Source: Luminiphilus sp051201685 | Lineage (GTDB): Bacteria; Pseudomonadota; Gammaproteobacteria; Pseudomonadales; Halieaceae | Length of the DNA: 64,000 nt | Assembly (NCBI RefSeq): GCF_051201685.1 | Contig: NZ_CP179213.1 | Span: forward strand, 1,302,001 to 1,366,000 | Direction: 5' to 3' | Program-made: the position numbers and the translations under genes | Shown: one piece after another, positions 15,648-23,416 of the stretch | How the letters are laid out: each line of letters opens with the position of its first letter | Numbering within the stretch: the first letter of the stretch is position 1 | Notes under the pieces: generated by a model | Told to the model about the DNA's origin: nothing | Seen by the model: the letters and a program-made list of their open reading frames with translations, nothing else | Databases searched by the model: none

Positions 15648-18206
15648 TTACAACTGTTTGCGAAGTTCGTACAGAATTTCTAGCGCGGCCCTCGGCGAGA
15701 CCTCATCAAGGCTCAAACTTTCAAGTTGCTCAATCACCGGGTGCGCGTTGGGAGTTGCGAAAAAATCGTTTTGAGAGGGGGGTATCACGGTTTCAACCTG
15801 TATTTTTCCAGTCTCCAACTGTTTGAGTTTGTCGCGGGCGAGGGCGAGAACGCTGTCCGGAACACCGGCAAGTTTGGCCACTTGCAGGCCGAAACTTCGA
15901 TTGGCAGGCCCCTCCTGAATGTTGTGCATGAAAACGACATGGTCCTCGTGTTCTGTGGCGTCTAGATGAACATTGGCCATGGCGTCGTGCTGCTCTGGTA
16001 GGTGTGTGAGCTCAAAATAGTGGGTGGCAAACAGGGTAAAGGCACGAACTTGTGTTGCGAGAGCAACCGCTGCCGCCCAGGCAAGGCTCAAACCATCGTA
16101 GGTGCTGGTTCCTCTGCCGACCTCATCCATGAGAACGAGGCTCCTAGGCGTGGCGTTGTGCAAAATATTGGCAGTCTCGGTCATTTCCACCATAAAGGTT
16201 GAGCGGCCGCTGGCAAGGTCGTCCGATGACCCTATGCGGGTGAAAATTCGATCGATGGGTGACAACTGAACCTGCTTTGCAGGGACGAATGCACCAACGT
16301 GCGCCAACAGCGCGATCAACGCTGTCTGTCGCATATAGGTGGATTTACCCCCCATGTTCGGACCGGTAATGAGTAGCATTCGTCGCTGAGCGTCGAGCCG
16401 GGTGCCGTTGGCAATAAAAGGTGTTTCGAGCACCTGTTCAATAACGGGATGGCGGCCAGCTTCTATATCGAGCAACAAGGTGTCGGTGAATTCGGGGCAG
16501 ACCAGGTCTAGCGTCAGAGCCCGTTCGGCAAAACAGGCGAAGACATCAAGATTACACAACGCCTCGGCCGAGGTTTGCAGTGGGGCCAGCTGTTGCTGCA
16601 ATTCTTTGACCAAGGCTTCGTAGAGAAATTTTTCACGGGAGAGAGCCCGAGATTTCGCCGAGAGGGCCTTGTCTTCAAAGGCCTTGAGCTCAGGTGTAAT
16701 AAAGCGCTCAGCGTTCTTCAGTGTTTGTCGGCGTACGTAGGTATCGGGAGCAGCGTCAGATTGTGCGCGTGAGATCTCGATGTAATAGCCATGGACGCGG
16801 TTGTAGCCAACTTTTAACGTGTTGAGCCCTGTGGCTTCCCGCTCACGCTGTTCAATTTCCAGAAGATATTCGCTGGCATTGCGCGAGATATTGCGCAGTT
16901 CGTCAAGCTCCTCATCGTAGCCGTCGGCGATGACACCCCCGTCCCGTATCACCACGGGCGGATTCTCGATCAATGCTCTTGTTAGCAGCGTCACTAACTC
17001 AGGAAACTCGCCTAGCGCCTCAGCAGTTGCAGCAAGTCGGTGAGAGCGTTCAACACCAATGCTCGAGAGTTCTGCTCTGAGTTGAGGCAGTGCGCTCAGG
17101 CTGTCGCACAGGCGGGTAAGATCCCTAGGGCGTGCGGACCCTAGGGCGACCCGTGCCAAAATACGCTCGACATCGCCCACGGTTTTGAGCAGAGAGCGGA
17201 CTGTCTCAAATCGATAGTCGTCGATAAGGTCCTTGACTGCTTCCTGTCTGGCGGTGAGCTCGGCGACGGTACAAATAGGACGATGCAGCCATCGGCGGAG
17301 GTGCCGTGTACCCATCGCGGTAACGGTTGTCGCAAAAACAGCAAATAGGGTGTGTTCTTCGCCCCCCTGAAGGTTGCGATCTATTTCAAGGTTCCTGCGG
17401 GTTGCTGCATCAAGCAGCACGGTTTCTGTGAGTTTTTCTTCGCGGATTCCTCGAATGTGGGGCAGGTTGCCCCGTTGGGTGTCCTTTAAGTAGTCAAGTA
17501 GGCATCCGGCTGCAGCGAGGCCTAGGTCAAGATCCTCGCAGCCAAACCCCCGCAGATCTTGGGTTTGAAACTGGGCATTCAGAGCGCGCCTCGCGGCGGC
17601 CGTATCAAACTGCCACGGTGGTTGCTGCCGCACGCCGCTTCGACCCTCTAAGCCGGTATGGAAGCTACCCTCAGCGACTAAAATTTCGGCCGGCGACAGG
17701 CGCTCAAGCTCCGCTAGTAAGGCTTCGTTGTCGCTGACCTCGGTAATGACAAAGCGACCGCTGGAAATATCAGCCCAGGCAAGCCCAGCGCGCCCATGCT
17801 CTTGATGCAGCGCAAGCAGCAGTGCGTCATTGCGGGCATCAAGCAGGGATTCGTCAGTGAGGGTGCCGGGGGTCACGATGCGTGTGACTTTGCGCTCGAC
17901 CGGCCCTTTGCTGGTGGCGGGGTCGCCAATTTGCTCGGCAATTGCGACTGCAAATCCGCTGCGCACCAAACGCGCCAGATAATTTTCTGCGGCGTGAAAG
18001 GGCACTCCGGCCATGGGTATCGGCTGTCCCGCGGACTTTCCCCGCGCGGTCAGGGTAATGTCGAGGGCCTCTGCCGCCACTTTGGCATCCTCGTAAAAAA
18101 GTTCGTAAAAATCCCCCATGCGATAAAACAGCAACTCGTGCGGATGTTCGCGCTTTATCGCCAAATACTGCTGCATCATAGGCGTGTGTGATGAGGGGTC
18201 TGACAT
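15648..18206 (-). CDS. mutS: DNA mismatch repair protein MutS
   Basis: MutS recognises base mismatches and small loops and recruits MutL with ATP. The 852-residue protein is full length. Domain I has MGDFYELF (the Phe-x-Glu mismatch-reading motif at about residues 33-35). The connector and lever/clamp regions follow. The C-terminal ATPase has Walker A GPNMGGKSTYMRQ, Walker B LVLMDEVGRGTSTYDG and the ATHYFEL His motif. A short C-terminal tail follows the helix-turn-helix dimer region. I use the ATG at 18206 (MSDPSSHTPMMQQYL aligns with E. coli). An in-frame ATG at 18233 would add nine unconserved residues; neither start has a clear ribosome site. Confidence 0.96.
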   Translation of the reverse strand: MSDPSSHTPMMQQYLAIKREHPHELLFYRMGDFYELFYEDAKVAAEALDITLTARGKSAGQPIPMAGVPFHAAENYLARLVRSGFAVAIAEQIGDPATSKGPVERKVTRIVTPGTLTDESLLDARNDALLLALHQEHGRAGLAWADISSGRFVITEVSDNEALLAELERLSPAEILVAEGSFHTGLEGRSGVRQQPPWQFDTAAARRALNAQFQTQDLRGFGCEDLDLGLAAAGCLLDYLKDTQRGNLPHIRGIREEKLTETVLLDAATRRNLEIDRNLQGGEEHTLFAVFATTVTAMGTRHLRRWLHRPICTVAELTARQEAVKDLIDDYRFETVRSLLKTVGDVERILARVALGSARPRDLTRLCDSLSALPQLRAELSSIGVERSHRLAATAEALGEFPELVTLLTRALIENPPVVIRDGGVIADGYDEELDELRNISRNASEYLLEIEQREREATGLNTLKVGYNRVHGYYIEISRAQSDAAPDTYVRRQTLKNAERFITPELKAFEDKALSAKSRALSREKFLYEALVKELQQQLAPLQTSAEALCNLDVFACFAERALTLDLVCPEFTDTLLLDIEAGRHPVIEQVLETPFIANGTRLDAQRRMLLITGPNMGGKSTYMRQTALIALLAHVGAFVPAKQVQLSPIDRIFTRIGSSDDLASGRSTFMVEMTETANILHNATPRSLVLMDEVGRGTSTYDGLSLAWAAAVALATQVRAFTLFATHYFELTHLPEQHDAMANVHLDATEHEDHVVFMHNIQEGPANRSFGLQVAKLAGVPDSVLALARDKLKQLETGKIQVETVIPPSQNDFFATPNAHPVIEQLESLSLDEVSPRAALEILYELRKQL

Positions 18207-18581
18207 AGTGTTCAGCTGGGTCCGATGAGTCATGTGTGGCTGTTGTTCGTATTCTACGGCCTATGTCCTCAGGAGGCGATCAGAGATGCAGCAAATCCAG
18301 CAGCAGAAACTGTTAACGCCCGCTAACCCAATGGGTTCGCTGTACTTTGGGTCTTGCTGCATCGGATTTGAGGCTAGATTCTCCGCGTGCGTCGCAATGT
18401 GCTGGCAGTGGCGGCGTTTTGTTTGTCGTATTTTTGGGAACAGTCGATCGGCACTGCCTGTTGTTGCGCTCAAAGTCTCGTTTTGCGGTCAACCTGTCGC
18501 CAATGACGACATGTGTTCTCTAACGATAGTTTCTGAACCACCGGAAAGCGCTAAAGTGACTTGCATCTGAACGCAAAAACA
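18207..18581. other. Non-coding gap between divergent mutS and recA
   Basis: I see no convincing gene here. An open frame of about 110 codons on the plus strand has unusual Cys/Trp-rich composition and no family match. A small palindrome AACCCAATGGGTT is at 18325-18337. cinA, which often sits between mutS and recA, is not present, nor is a recognisable remnant. The right end carries the recA control region. Confidence 0.5.
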
Positions 18582-18597
18582 CTGAATATACATACAG
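18582..18597 (+). promoter_or_regulatory. LexA (SOS) operator upstream of recA
   Basis: CTGAATATACATACAG matches the gammaproteobacterial LexA box CTGT-N8-ACAG with one mismatch in the left half. A perfect TATAAT -10 element follows at 18608-18613, 10 bases after the box, so bound LexA would cover the -35 region. recA therefore is predicted to be SOS-induced, the expected arrangement. Confidence 0.85.
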
Positions 18598-18633
18598 TAG
18601 TTTACCTTATAATCTCAACCCGAGGAAAATCGC

Positions 18634-19677
18634 ATGGATCCCAACAAAGCGAAGGCACTTGACGCGGCAATGTCGCAGATTGAACGGCAGTTTGGCAAAG
18701 GCACTGTCATGCGAATGGGTGATCAGGAACGCGTAGCCATTCCGGCTATTTCTACTGGCTCCCTGGGGCTAGACATTGCTCTGGGTATTGGTGGTCTGCC
18801 CAAGGGCCGTATTGTCGAGATCTACGGTCCGGAGTCGTCGGGTAAGACCACGTTGACACTGCAGGTTATTGCCGAGGCGCAGAAAAAGGGGGGGACAGCA
18901 GCCTTCATTGACGCGGAGCATGCGCTAGATCCTCAGTATGCAGAGCGATTAGGGGTTCAGGTGGACGACATGATCGTATCCCAGCCTGATACCGGTGAGC
19001 AGGCTCTTGAGGTTGCTGAGATGTTGGTTCGTTCCGGCGCTGTCGATGTACTCGTCATAGACTCCGTGGCAGCACTGACGCCTAAAGCCGAAATTGAAGG
19101 CGAAATGGGCCAGTCACACGTAGGTCTACAAGCGCGCTTACTGAGTCAAGCGATGCGCAAATTGACCGGGGCGATTAAGCAAACCAACTGCCTGGTGATT
19201 TTCATCAACCAAATTCGCATGAAGATCGGCGTCATGTTTGGCAGCCCAGAGACCACCACGGGTGGTAACGCACTCAAGTTTTACGCCTCTGTGCGCCTTG
19301 ATATTCGACGCACCGGAGCGGTCAAAGACGGCGACGAGGTGGTCGGTAACGAAACCCGGGTCAAGGTGGTAAAAAACAAGGTTTCGCCGCCGTTCAAACA
19401 GGCCGAGTTTCAGATCATGTATGGCGCAGGTATTTACCATATGGGCGAGGTAATCGACTGGGGTGTCAAACTGAACCTCGTCGATAAAAGCGGCGCCTGG
19501 TATGCCTACAAGGGCGACAAAATTGGGCAAGGTAAAGCGAATGCCTCCCGATTTTTAGAGGAGCACCCTGACATTGCCAACGAGATCGAAAGTCAAATTC
19601 GCCATCAGACAATGGGCTTACCCCTCGCCGTGGTGGAAGCGGCGCCAAGTGAGGGTGCGGAAGCCTCTGCCGAGTAA
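18634..19677 (+). CDS. recA: Recombinase RecA
   Basis: RecA forms ATP-dependent filaments on single-stranded DNA, drives strand exchange and triggers LexA self-cleavage. The 347-residue protein has Walker A GPESSGKT at 65-72, the DNA-binding loop regions (ALTPKAEIEGEMG, and MKIGVMFGSPETTTGGNALKFYAS) and the usual acidic C-terminus ending EGAEASAE. GAGGA at 18622-18626 precedes the ATG. Upstream lie a LexA box and a TATAAT -10. recX follows 5 bases after the stop, an arrangement standard in gammaproteobacteria. Confidence 0.98.
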   Translation: MDPNKAKALDAAMSQIERQFGKGTVMRMGDQERVAIPAISTGSLGLDIALGIGGLPKGRIVEIYGPESSGKTTLTLQVIAEAQKKGGTAAFIDAEHALDPQYAERLGVQVDDMIVSQPDTGEQALEVAEMLVRSGAVDVLVIDSVAALTPKAEIEGEMGQSHVGLQARLLSQAMRKLTGAIKQTNCLVIFINQIRMKIGVMFGSPETTTGGNALKFYASVRLDIRRTGAVKDGDEVVGNETRVKVVKNKVSPPFKQAEFQIMYGAGIYHMGEVIDWGVKLNLVDKSGAWYAYKGDKIGQGKANASRFLEEHPDIANEIESQIRHQTMGLPLAVVEAAPSEGAEASAE

Positions 19678-19682
19678 GGAGC

Positions 19683-20180
19683 TTGGAATCTCCTCTTAAT
19701 CCCACTGACGTACGCCGGGCCGCAATGGATTTGTTGGCTCGGCGTGAGCATGGGGTAGAGGAGTTGAAACTGAAGCTGAAGCGGCGTTTTGGTCGGGAAG
19801 AAGACTTTGACACTGTTGTCACCGAACAGCTTCAGCGGCTCATCGACGAAGACTTACTCAGCGATACACGTTTTGCAGCGGCCATGGTGCGGCAACTGGT
19901 CAATAAAGGTATCGGTCCGCGCAGGCTGGATCAGGAGCTGCGCAGCAAGGGAATAAAAAATTCCTGGCAAGACTGTGCCGCTTTGGCTGAGTTAGAGGTC
20001 GATTGGTTTTGGCAGGCACAACAGGTGTACAGCAAAAAATTCCCCAATCCCATCAGGGAGCCCAACTCTGACGATCGGCGTCGGGAATGGGGGAAGCGTG
20101 CCCGCTTCATGCAGTATCGAGGCTTTGAGCCGGAGCAGTTTATGGAGCTTATCACCGACGCGAGTGAGCCTTTTGATTAG
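19683..20180 (+). CDS. recX: Regulatory protein RecX
   Basis: RecX binds and caps RecA filaments, limiting recombination and the SOS response. The 165-residue protein shows the three-helix repeat organisation: AMDLLARREHGVEELKLKLKRRFG, then LIDEDLLSDTRFAAAMVRQLVNKGIGPRRLDQELRSKGI, and a final repeat ending RFMQYRGFEPEQFMELI. The annotated start is TTG at 19683, only one base after a GGAG sequence, which is too close. ATG at 19725 (MDLLARREHG) or another weak codon might be used, so the N-terminus is uncertain. It is co-transcribed with recA. Confidence 0.9.
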   Translation: MESPLNPTDVRRAAMDLLARREHGVEELKLKLKRRFGREEDFDTVVTEQLQRLIDEDLLSDTRFAAAMVRQLVNKGIGPRRLDQELRSKGIKNSWQDCAALAELEVDWFWQAQQVYSKKFPNPIREPNSDDRRREWGKRARFMQYRGFEPEQFMELITDASEPFD

Positions 20181-20187
20181 CCCCAAA

Positions 20188-20218
20188 ACCTAGCGCTCGC
20201 ACTCAGCCCCTGCTAGGT
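20188..20218 (-). terminator. Possible terminator after the DUF3014 gene
   Basis: ACCTAGC and GCTAGGT form a 7-bp stem with a 17-base loop. Read on the minus strand the stem is followed by TTTT, and it lies about 90 bases past the DUF3014 stop. The long loop makes this a weak call. Confidence 0.3.
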
Positions 20219-20306
20219 ATTGCAACCAGTGTCTTACTGCGCCGACTTGAATTAGTGACTGCGGGCGGCATGAGCGGGGAGCCCAATGCCGCTAAACAAC
20301 TTTTAA

Positions 20307-21179
20307 TTAGGTGTTGCGATCGAGCAATGCTCCGCGCAGCTCCCGTGCTTTGTCCTGAACTTTTTCAGCGTTCCCGGGGCCCATACGCATAAGCTGCTTT
20401 TGCAGGGCGGGCAAGGTCTCTAAGCTGTCGTCCTCATACCGCCAGTTTGCCTCGTCCTTGTACAACCGCGCTTCTAGGTCTGTGGCGGGTGCCAGCAATA
20501 TCATATTGAGGGCGCCTAATGCGGCGTCGTCAAACGTGGTGTCACCGTAACCCAGCCCTGACCAAACCTCTTCAAGCACGCCCGAGAGCATGTCATAGAG
20601 GGTCACAACGGCTGCCACATTGACCCCAGCTAAGGTATCGGCGAGGCCGTTATAGCGCTCAAAGCCCACGGGATCTAGGGTCACTGCAAGGCCGTTATCT
20701 TGAAACGGAAATTTCACACTGGGGCGGCCTACGGGTAAAAGCTTATAGGGCACGTTACCCATGCGCAGGTTGTCAACAATGGCAACACCCCGTTCGAGGG
20801 CGTTACTGCTCATAGCAAATTGTTGCCCGAGCATGCCGCTGTTTAACTGCGGTAAGTATTCGGTAATGACCGCGTCGCTCTCTGGCAGCGTAATTGCTGG
20901 AGCTTCGATTATCGTCTTAACTTCGTCAGCGAGAACGACTTCCGGCTCAAGCGTGGGCTCGCTAATAGATGCGGGTGCCTGCTCAGCAACAACCGCCTCT
21001 GGAGTGACAACCGGTGGAGCGACTGGAGTCACCGGAGCCTCAACTGGCGTTGGTGCTGGTTCTTCCTGCATAAACCCCCAGTATAAAATGCCACACAGAA
21101 CGACAAAGCCCGCCCCCGCGAGAATGATTCCAGCGTTGGACTTTTGTGGGGGTAAATTTTGGTCTGTTTCTGTGGTCAT
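20307..21179 (-). CDS. DUF3014 domain protein, membrane-anchored
   Basis: This 290-residue protein has unknown function. Residues about 17-37 form a single transmembrane helix (AGIILAGAGFVVLCGILYWGF). A Pro/Val/Glu-rich periplasmic linker follows to about residue 95, then a globular domain that I recognise as DUF3014. Its markers are GVAIVDNLRMGNVPYKLLPVG, VTLYDMLSGVLEEVWSGLGYG and the C-terminal QKQLMRMGPGNAEKVQDKARELR. I choose the ATG at 21179 (MTTETDQN); the frame extends 12 residues further without conservation. It is convergent to recX. The topology suggests an envelope role, but no partner is visible. Confidence 0.8.
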   Translation of the reverse strand: MTTETDQNLPPQKSNAGIILAGAGFVVLCGILYWGFMQEEPAPTPVEAPVTPVAPPVVTPEAVVAEQAPASISEPTLEPEVVLADEVKTIIEAPAITLPESDAVITEYLPQLNSGMLGQQFAMSSNALERGVAIVDNLRMGNVPYKLLPVGRPSVKFPFQDNGLAVTLDPVGFERYNGLADTLAGVNVAAVVTLYDMLSGVLEEVWSGLGYGDTTFDDAALGALNMILLAPATDLEARLYKDEANWRYEDDSLETLPALQKQLMRMGPGNAEKVQDKARELRGALLDRNT

Positions 21180-21433
21180 AGCTTTTCCTGAATCAATACG
21201 GCGAAGGGGCTGCAAATATTACACCACTATGACTCATGCACTTTCGGAAAGTTCCAAAACCTGTCAAAGCCTCAATATTTGGATACCACAATGACCAACG
21301 ACATTCGCGCTAGTTTTCCAGAGTTTGTTTTTGGCTCAGTGGCTAGATGCAGGTGCCGGTAGCTTTTTGCAGGAAAGAACGGCTCTTGAAATTCGTTTAG
21401 TGCGGGTCGGTGCCAAAGCATTGATAGATCAAT

Positions 21434-22075
21434 TCAGGTCAAAGCCTGTGTCGCTCGATCGGCTTTAGCGTAGGCAAATCGCCGCCCCTCTTTGACTCCG
21501 TGGTAGCTGTCCAAACCGCAAACCGTTTGCGTATCGAGGTCGATAAGATTTACCGAGCCATCGTCTCGAATGCCAGAAGCAGGGCATTGCAGCCATTGCA
21601 CACCTGCGATGAGCATGTGCGTTTGATTCACGGCGAGCACCTGATGTTCGATGAGTGAGAGCCCGAGCTTCACTGGCGATTCTTTAACGGCTGGCGCAGA
21701 AAACTCGGGGATCCATTCTTCAGTGAGTTCAGTCGCGTCAAACTCGGAGTCGCTTCTGGGGTAGCGCGCTGAGGTCTGATGGGCGGCCGGTATCATCGGC
21801 TCGGTAATATGGTTGAGGGTGAACACCTTAGTAGCCAATATGTTGTCGAGCGTATGACGTTCAGTGCCCTCGGGGCAGGGCCTGATGATTAATCCCAGCA
21901 CTGGTGGGCTGGCACCAATATGAAAGACGCCAGAGAAAACCGCGAGGTTGCTTTGTCCTTGTTTGTCGGCTGTCCCCACCAGCAAGGCGGGTTTAAACCC
22001 AGCAATACCATTAATCAAGTTGCCTCGATACCGACTGGGTAATGCTTTGAGCTCTTCTGCAGTCCAGTTGCTCAT
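21434..22075 (-). CDS. Flavin reductase-like split-barrel protein
   Basis: The 213-residue protein has the flavin reductase-like FMN-binding split-barrel fold. Markers are the N-terminal strand GFKPALLVGTADKQGQSNLAVFSGVFHIGASPPVLGLII, with the SNLA/S-rich flavin-phosphate region, and the EHQVLAVNQTHMLIAGV strand pair. Members reduce or bind FMN using NAD(P)H, or act as partner reductases; the substrate here is unknown. No signal peptide, so cytosolic. It starts 3 bases after the upstream DCC-protein gene, at the end of the TlpA-DUF4266-DUF3570-ApbE-DCC run, which makes a flavin link plausible. Confidence 0.8.
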   Translation of the reverse strand: MSNWTAEELKALPSRYRGNLINGIAGFKPALLVGTADKQGQSNLAVFSGVFHIGASPPVLGLIIRPCPEGTERHTLDNILATKVFTLNHITEPMIPAAHQTSARYPRSDSEFDATELTEEWIPEFSAPAVKESPVKLGLSLIEHQVLAVNQTHMLIAGVQWLQCPASGIRDDGSVNLIDLDTQTVCGLDSYHGVKEGRRFAYAKADRATQALT

Positions 22076-22078
22076 AGG

Positions 22079-22420
22079 TTACAGCCCTGTCTTGTAGAGT
22101 CGGTCGTAGCGCCAGCGCGCCCATCGATTGTAGGCGACCTCGACAATGGGACGAATGAGAGGCCAGGTCATCCACCGCCACAGCACCCCGTAACGGGTGT
22201 GCTGCCAAGCGGCAACATTGGCCTCAATCCCGGTAACCATTTGTCCATCGCGCTCTAAGTGGAGCACGCGTAACAATTGGTCCTTGTCGACCGGACTGTT
22301 CGGCTCACTCAGTCCATGGATGTCAACTAACCGCAGTTGCTCATCCTTGATGACGCGCAACCGATCCATTTCCTTAACGCAGAGAGGACACTGGCCGTCG
22401 TAATAAAGCGTATCTGGCAT
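22079..22420 (-). CDS. DCC-family (DUF393) thiol-disulfide oxidoreductase-like protein
   Basis: This 113-residue protein belongs to the DCC/DUF393 family, named after its N-terminal YYDGQCPLC motif, in which the two cysteines resemble a redox CxxC. The rest, with LRVLHLERDGQMVTGIEANVAAWQHT and a hydrophobic LWRWMTWPLIRPIVEVAYNRWARWR end, is normal for the family, whose biochemical role is poorly known. I start at ATG 22420 (MPDTLYYDG), since the longer frame adds an unconserved stretch. It follows ApbE after 45 bases and nearly abuts the flavin reductase gene, suggesting one transcript. Confidence 0.85.
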   Translation of the reverse strand: MPDTLYYDGQCPLCVKEMDRLRVIKDEQLRLVDIHGLSEPNSPVDKDQLLRVLHLERDGQMVTGIEANVAAWQHTRYGVLWRWMTWPLIRPIVEVAYNRWARWRYDRLYKTGL

Positions 22421-22465
22421 GCTGGGGGACCAAAAGCAGTGATAGATATGCAATTACGGCCAATG

Positions 22466-23416
22466 TCATCGGCTGGATGATTGGGGGGCCAGAGGGCCGG
22501 AGCATTCGCCCGCTGGTCCAATGCTCAGCCAAGGCAGCCCGGCCTCCTCAAGCCATGTTGTGGCATCGGCACCGCTGTGCAAACACCCAACGGTAGCGAC
22601 CGCGCCCGCAGTCAGGCAACTGTCTGAAATAACACTGACGCTCGCCGCCCCTTCGACGGGCCAGCCCGAGTGCGGATTGAGGAAGTGACTGTAGCGTTGG
22701 CCGTTAATTTCAATAAAGCGCTGGTAGCTGCCGCTGGTGGCCAGGGCACAGTTGGTCAGCTCGATGGTGAGCAAGGTCCTTGATGGGGCTTCAGGGTCGC
22801 TGATGCCAACATGCCAGGGTGCCCCTGAACTTTTACTGCCCACGGCCACGACATCCCCGGCAAGTTCAATCAGCGCATGGTTGAAACCGTTGTCCCGCAA
22901 AGACTGCGCGGCTTTATCGGCACCATACTCTTTCACAACACCCCCGAGGTCTAATTCCATCCCGACATCGCGCAACCCAACACCCTGTTCGCTCTGCAGC
23001 ACCTTAGACCAATCCACTTTGGGTAGCAGGTCTGACAGTTTACTGACTTCGCCTTGCTGCCCACTAGAAAAATCCCAAACCTGTCTCAGGATTCCTGCCG
23101 TGGGGTCAAACAAACCGTGGCTTTGTTCCCATAAGCGTCCACAAAACTCCAGTAACGCGAGGGTCTCTTCATCGACGGGGGTTAACGTCCCGGTGCCGGC
23201 AAGGCAATTAATTTGGCTGATTAAGCTGTTCTCGCGATAACGGCTGTACCGCGCTTCGAGATCATGCAACAGGCCCTCGACGGTCTGACAAACCGCCCGG
23301 GCACTGGCGGCATCGGGCGCTGGGTGTTCTATAACCAGTCGAGCGGGGCCGCCCATGACTTTAAAGGCATGCTCTGTAACGGTGAGCGGATCAGTCAAAG
23401 CGCCAGCTGATGCCAA
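22466..23416 (-). CDS. apbE: ApbE-like FAD:protein FMN transferase without signal peptide
   Basis: ApbE moves FMN from FAD onto a Ser/Thr of a target protein, giving a covalent flavin. The 316-residue protein carries the family blocks: VMGGPARLVIEH near the start, ELDLGGVVKEYGADKA for FAD binding, LIELAGDVVAVG, the ATSGSYQRF motif, SHFLNPHSGWPV, and LTAGAVATVGCL, which normally includes the Mg-binding region. TTG 23416 is used here (TTG 23398 also possible). A TAA lies a few codons upstream, so there is no room for a signal peptide, although most ApbE proteins in this group are periplasmic lipoproteins. The gene overlaps the DUF3570 stop by 26 bases, so the two are coupled. Family is sure; location and target are inference. 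Confidence 0.88.
   Translation of the reverse strand: MASAGALTDPLTVTEHAFKVMGGPARLVIEHPAPDAASARAVCQTVEGLLHDLEARYSRYRENSLISQINCLAGTGTLTPVDEETLALLEFCGRLWEQSHGLFDPTAGILRQVWDFSSGQQGEVSKLSDLLPKVDWSKVLQSEQGVGLRDVGMELDLGGVVKEYGADKAAQSLRDNGFNHALIELAGDVVAVGSKSSGAPWHVGISDPEAPSRTLLTIELTNCALATSGSYQRFIEINGQRYSHFLNPHSGWPVEGAASVSVISDSCLTAGAVATVGCLHSGADATTWLEEAGLPWLSIGPAGECSGPLAPQSSSR

Noticed and set aside
18232..18570. Open frame between mutS and recA
   Set aside because: Odd Cys/Trp-rich composition, overlaps the mutS start region and has no recognisable homology or ribosome site.
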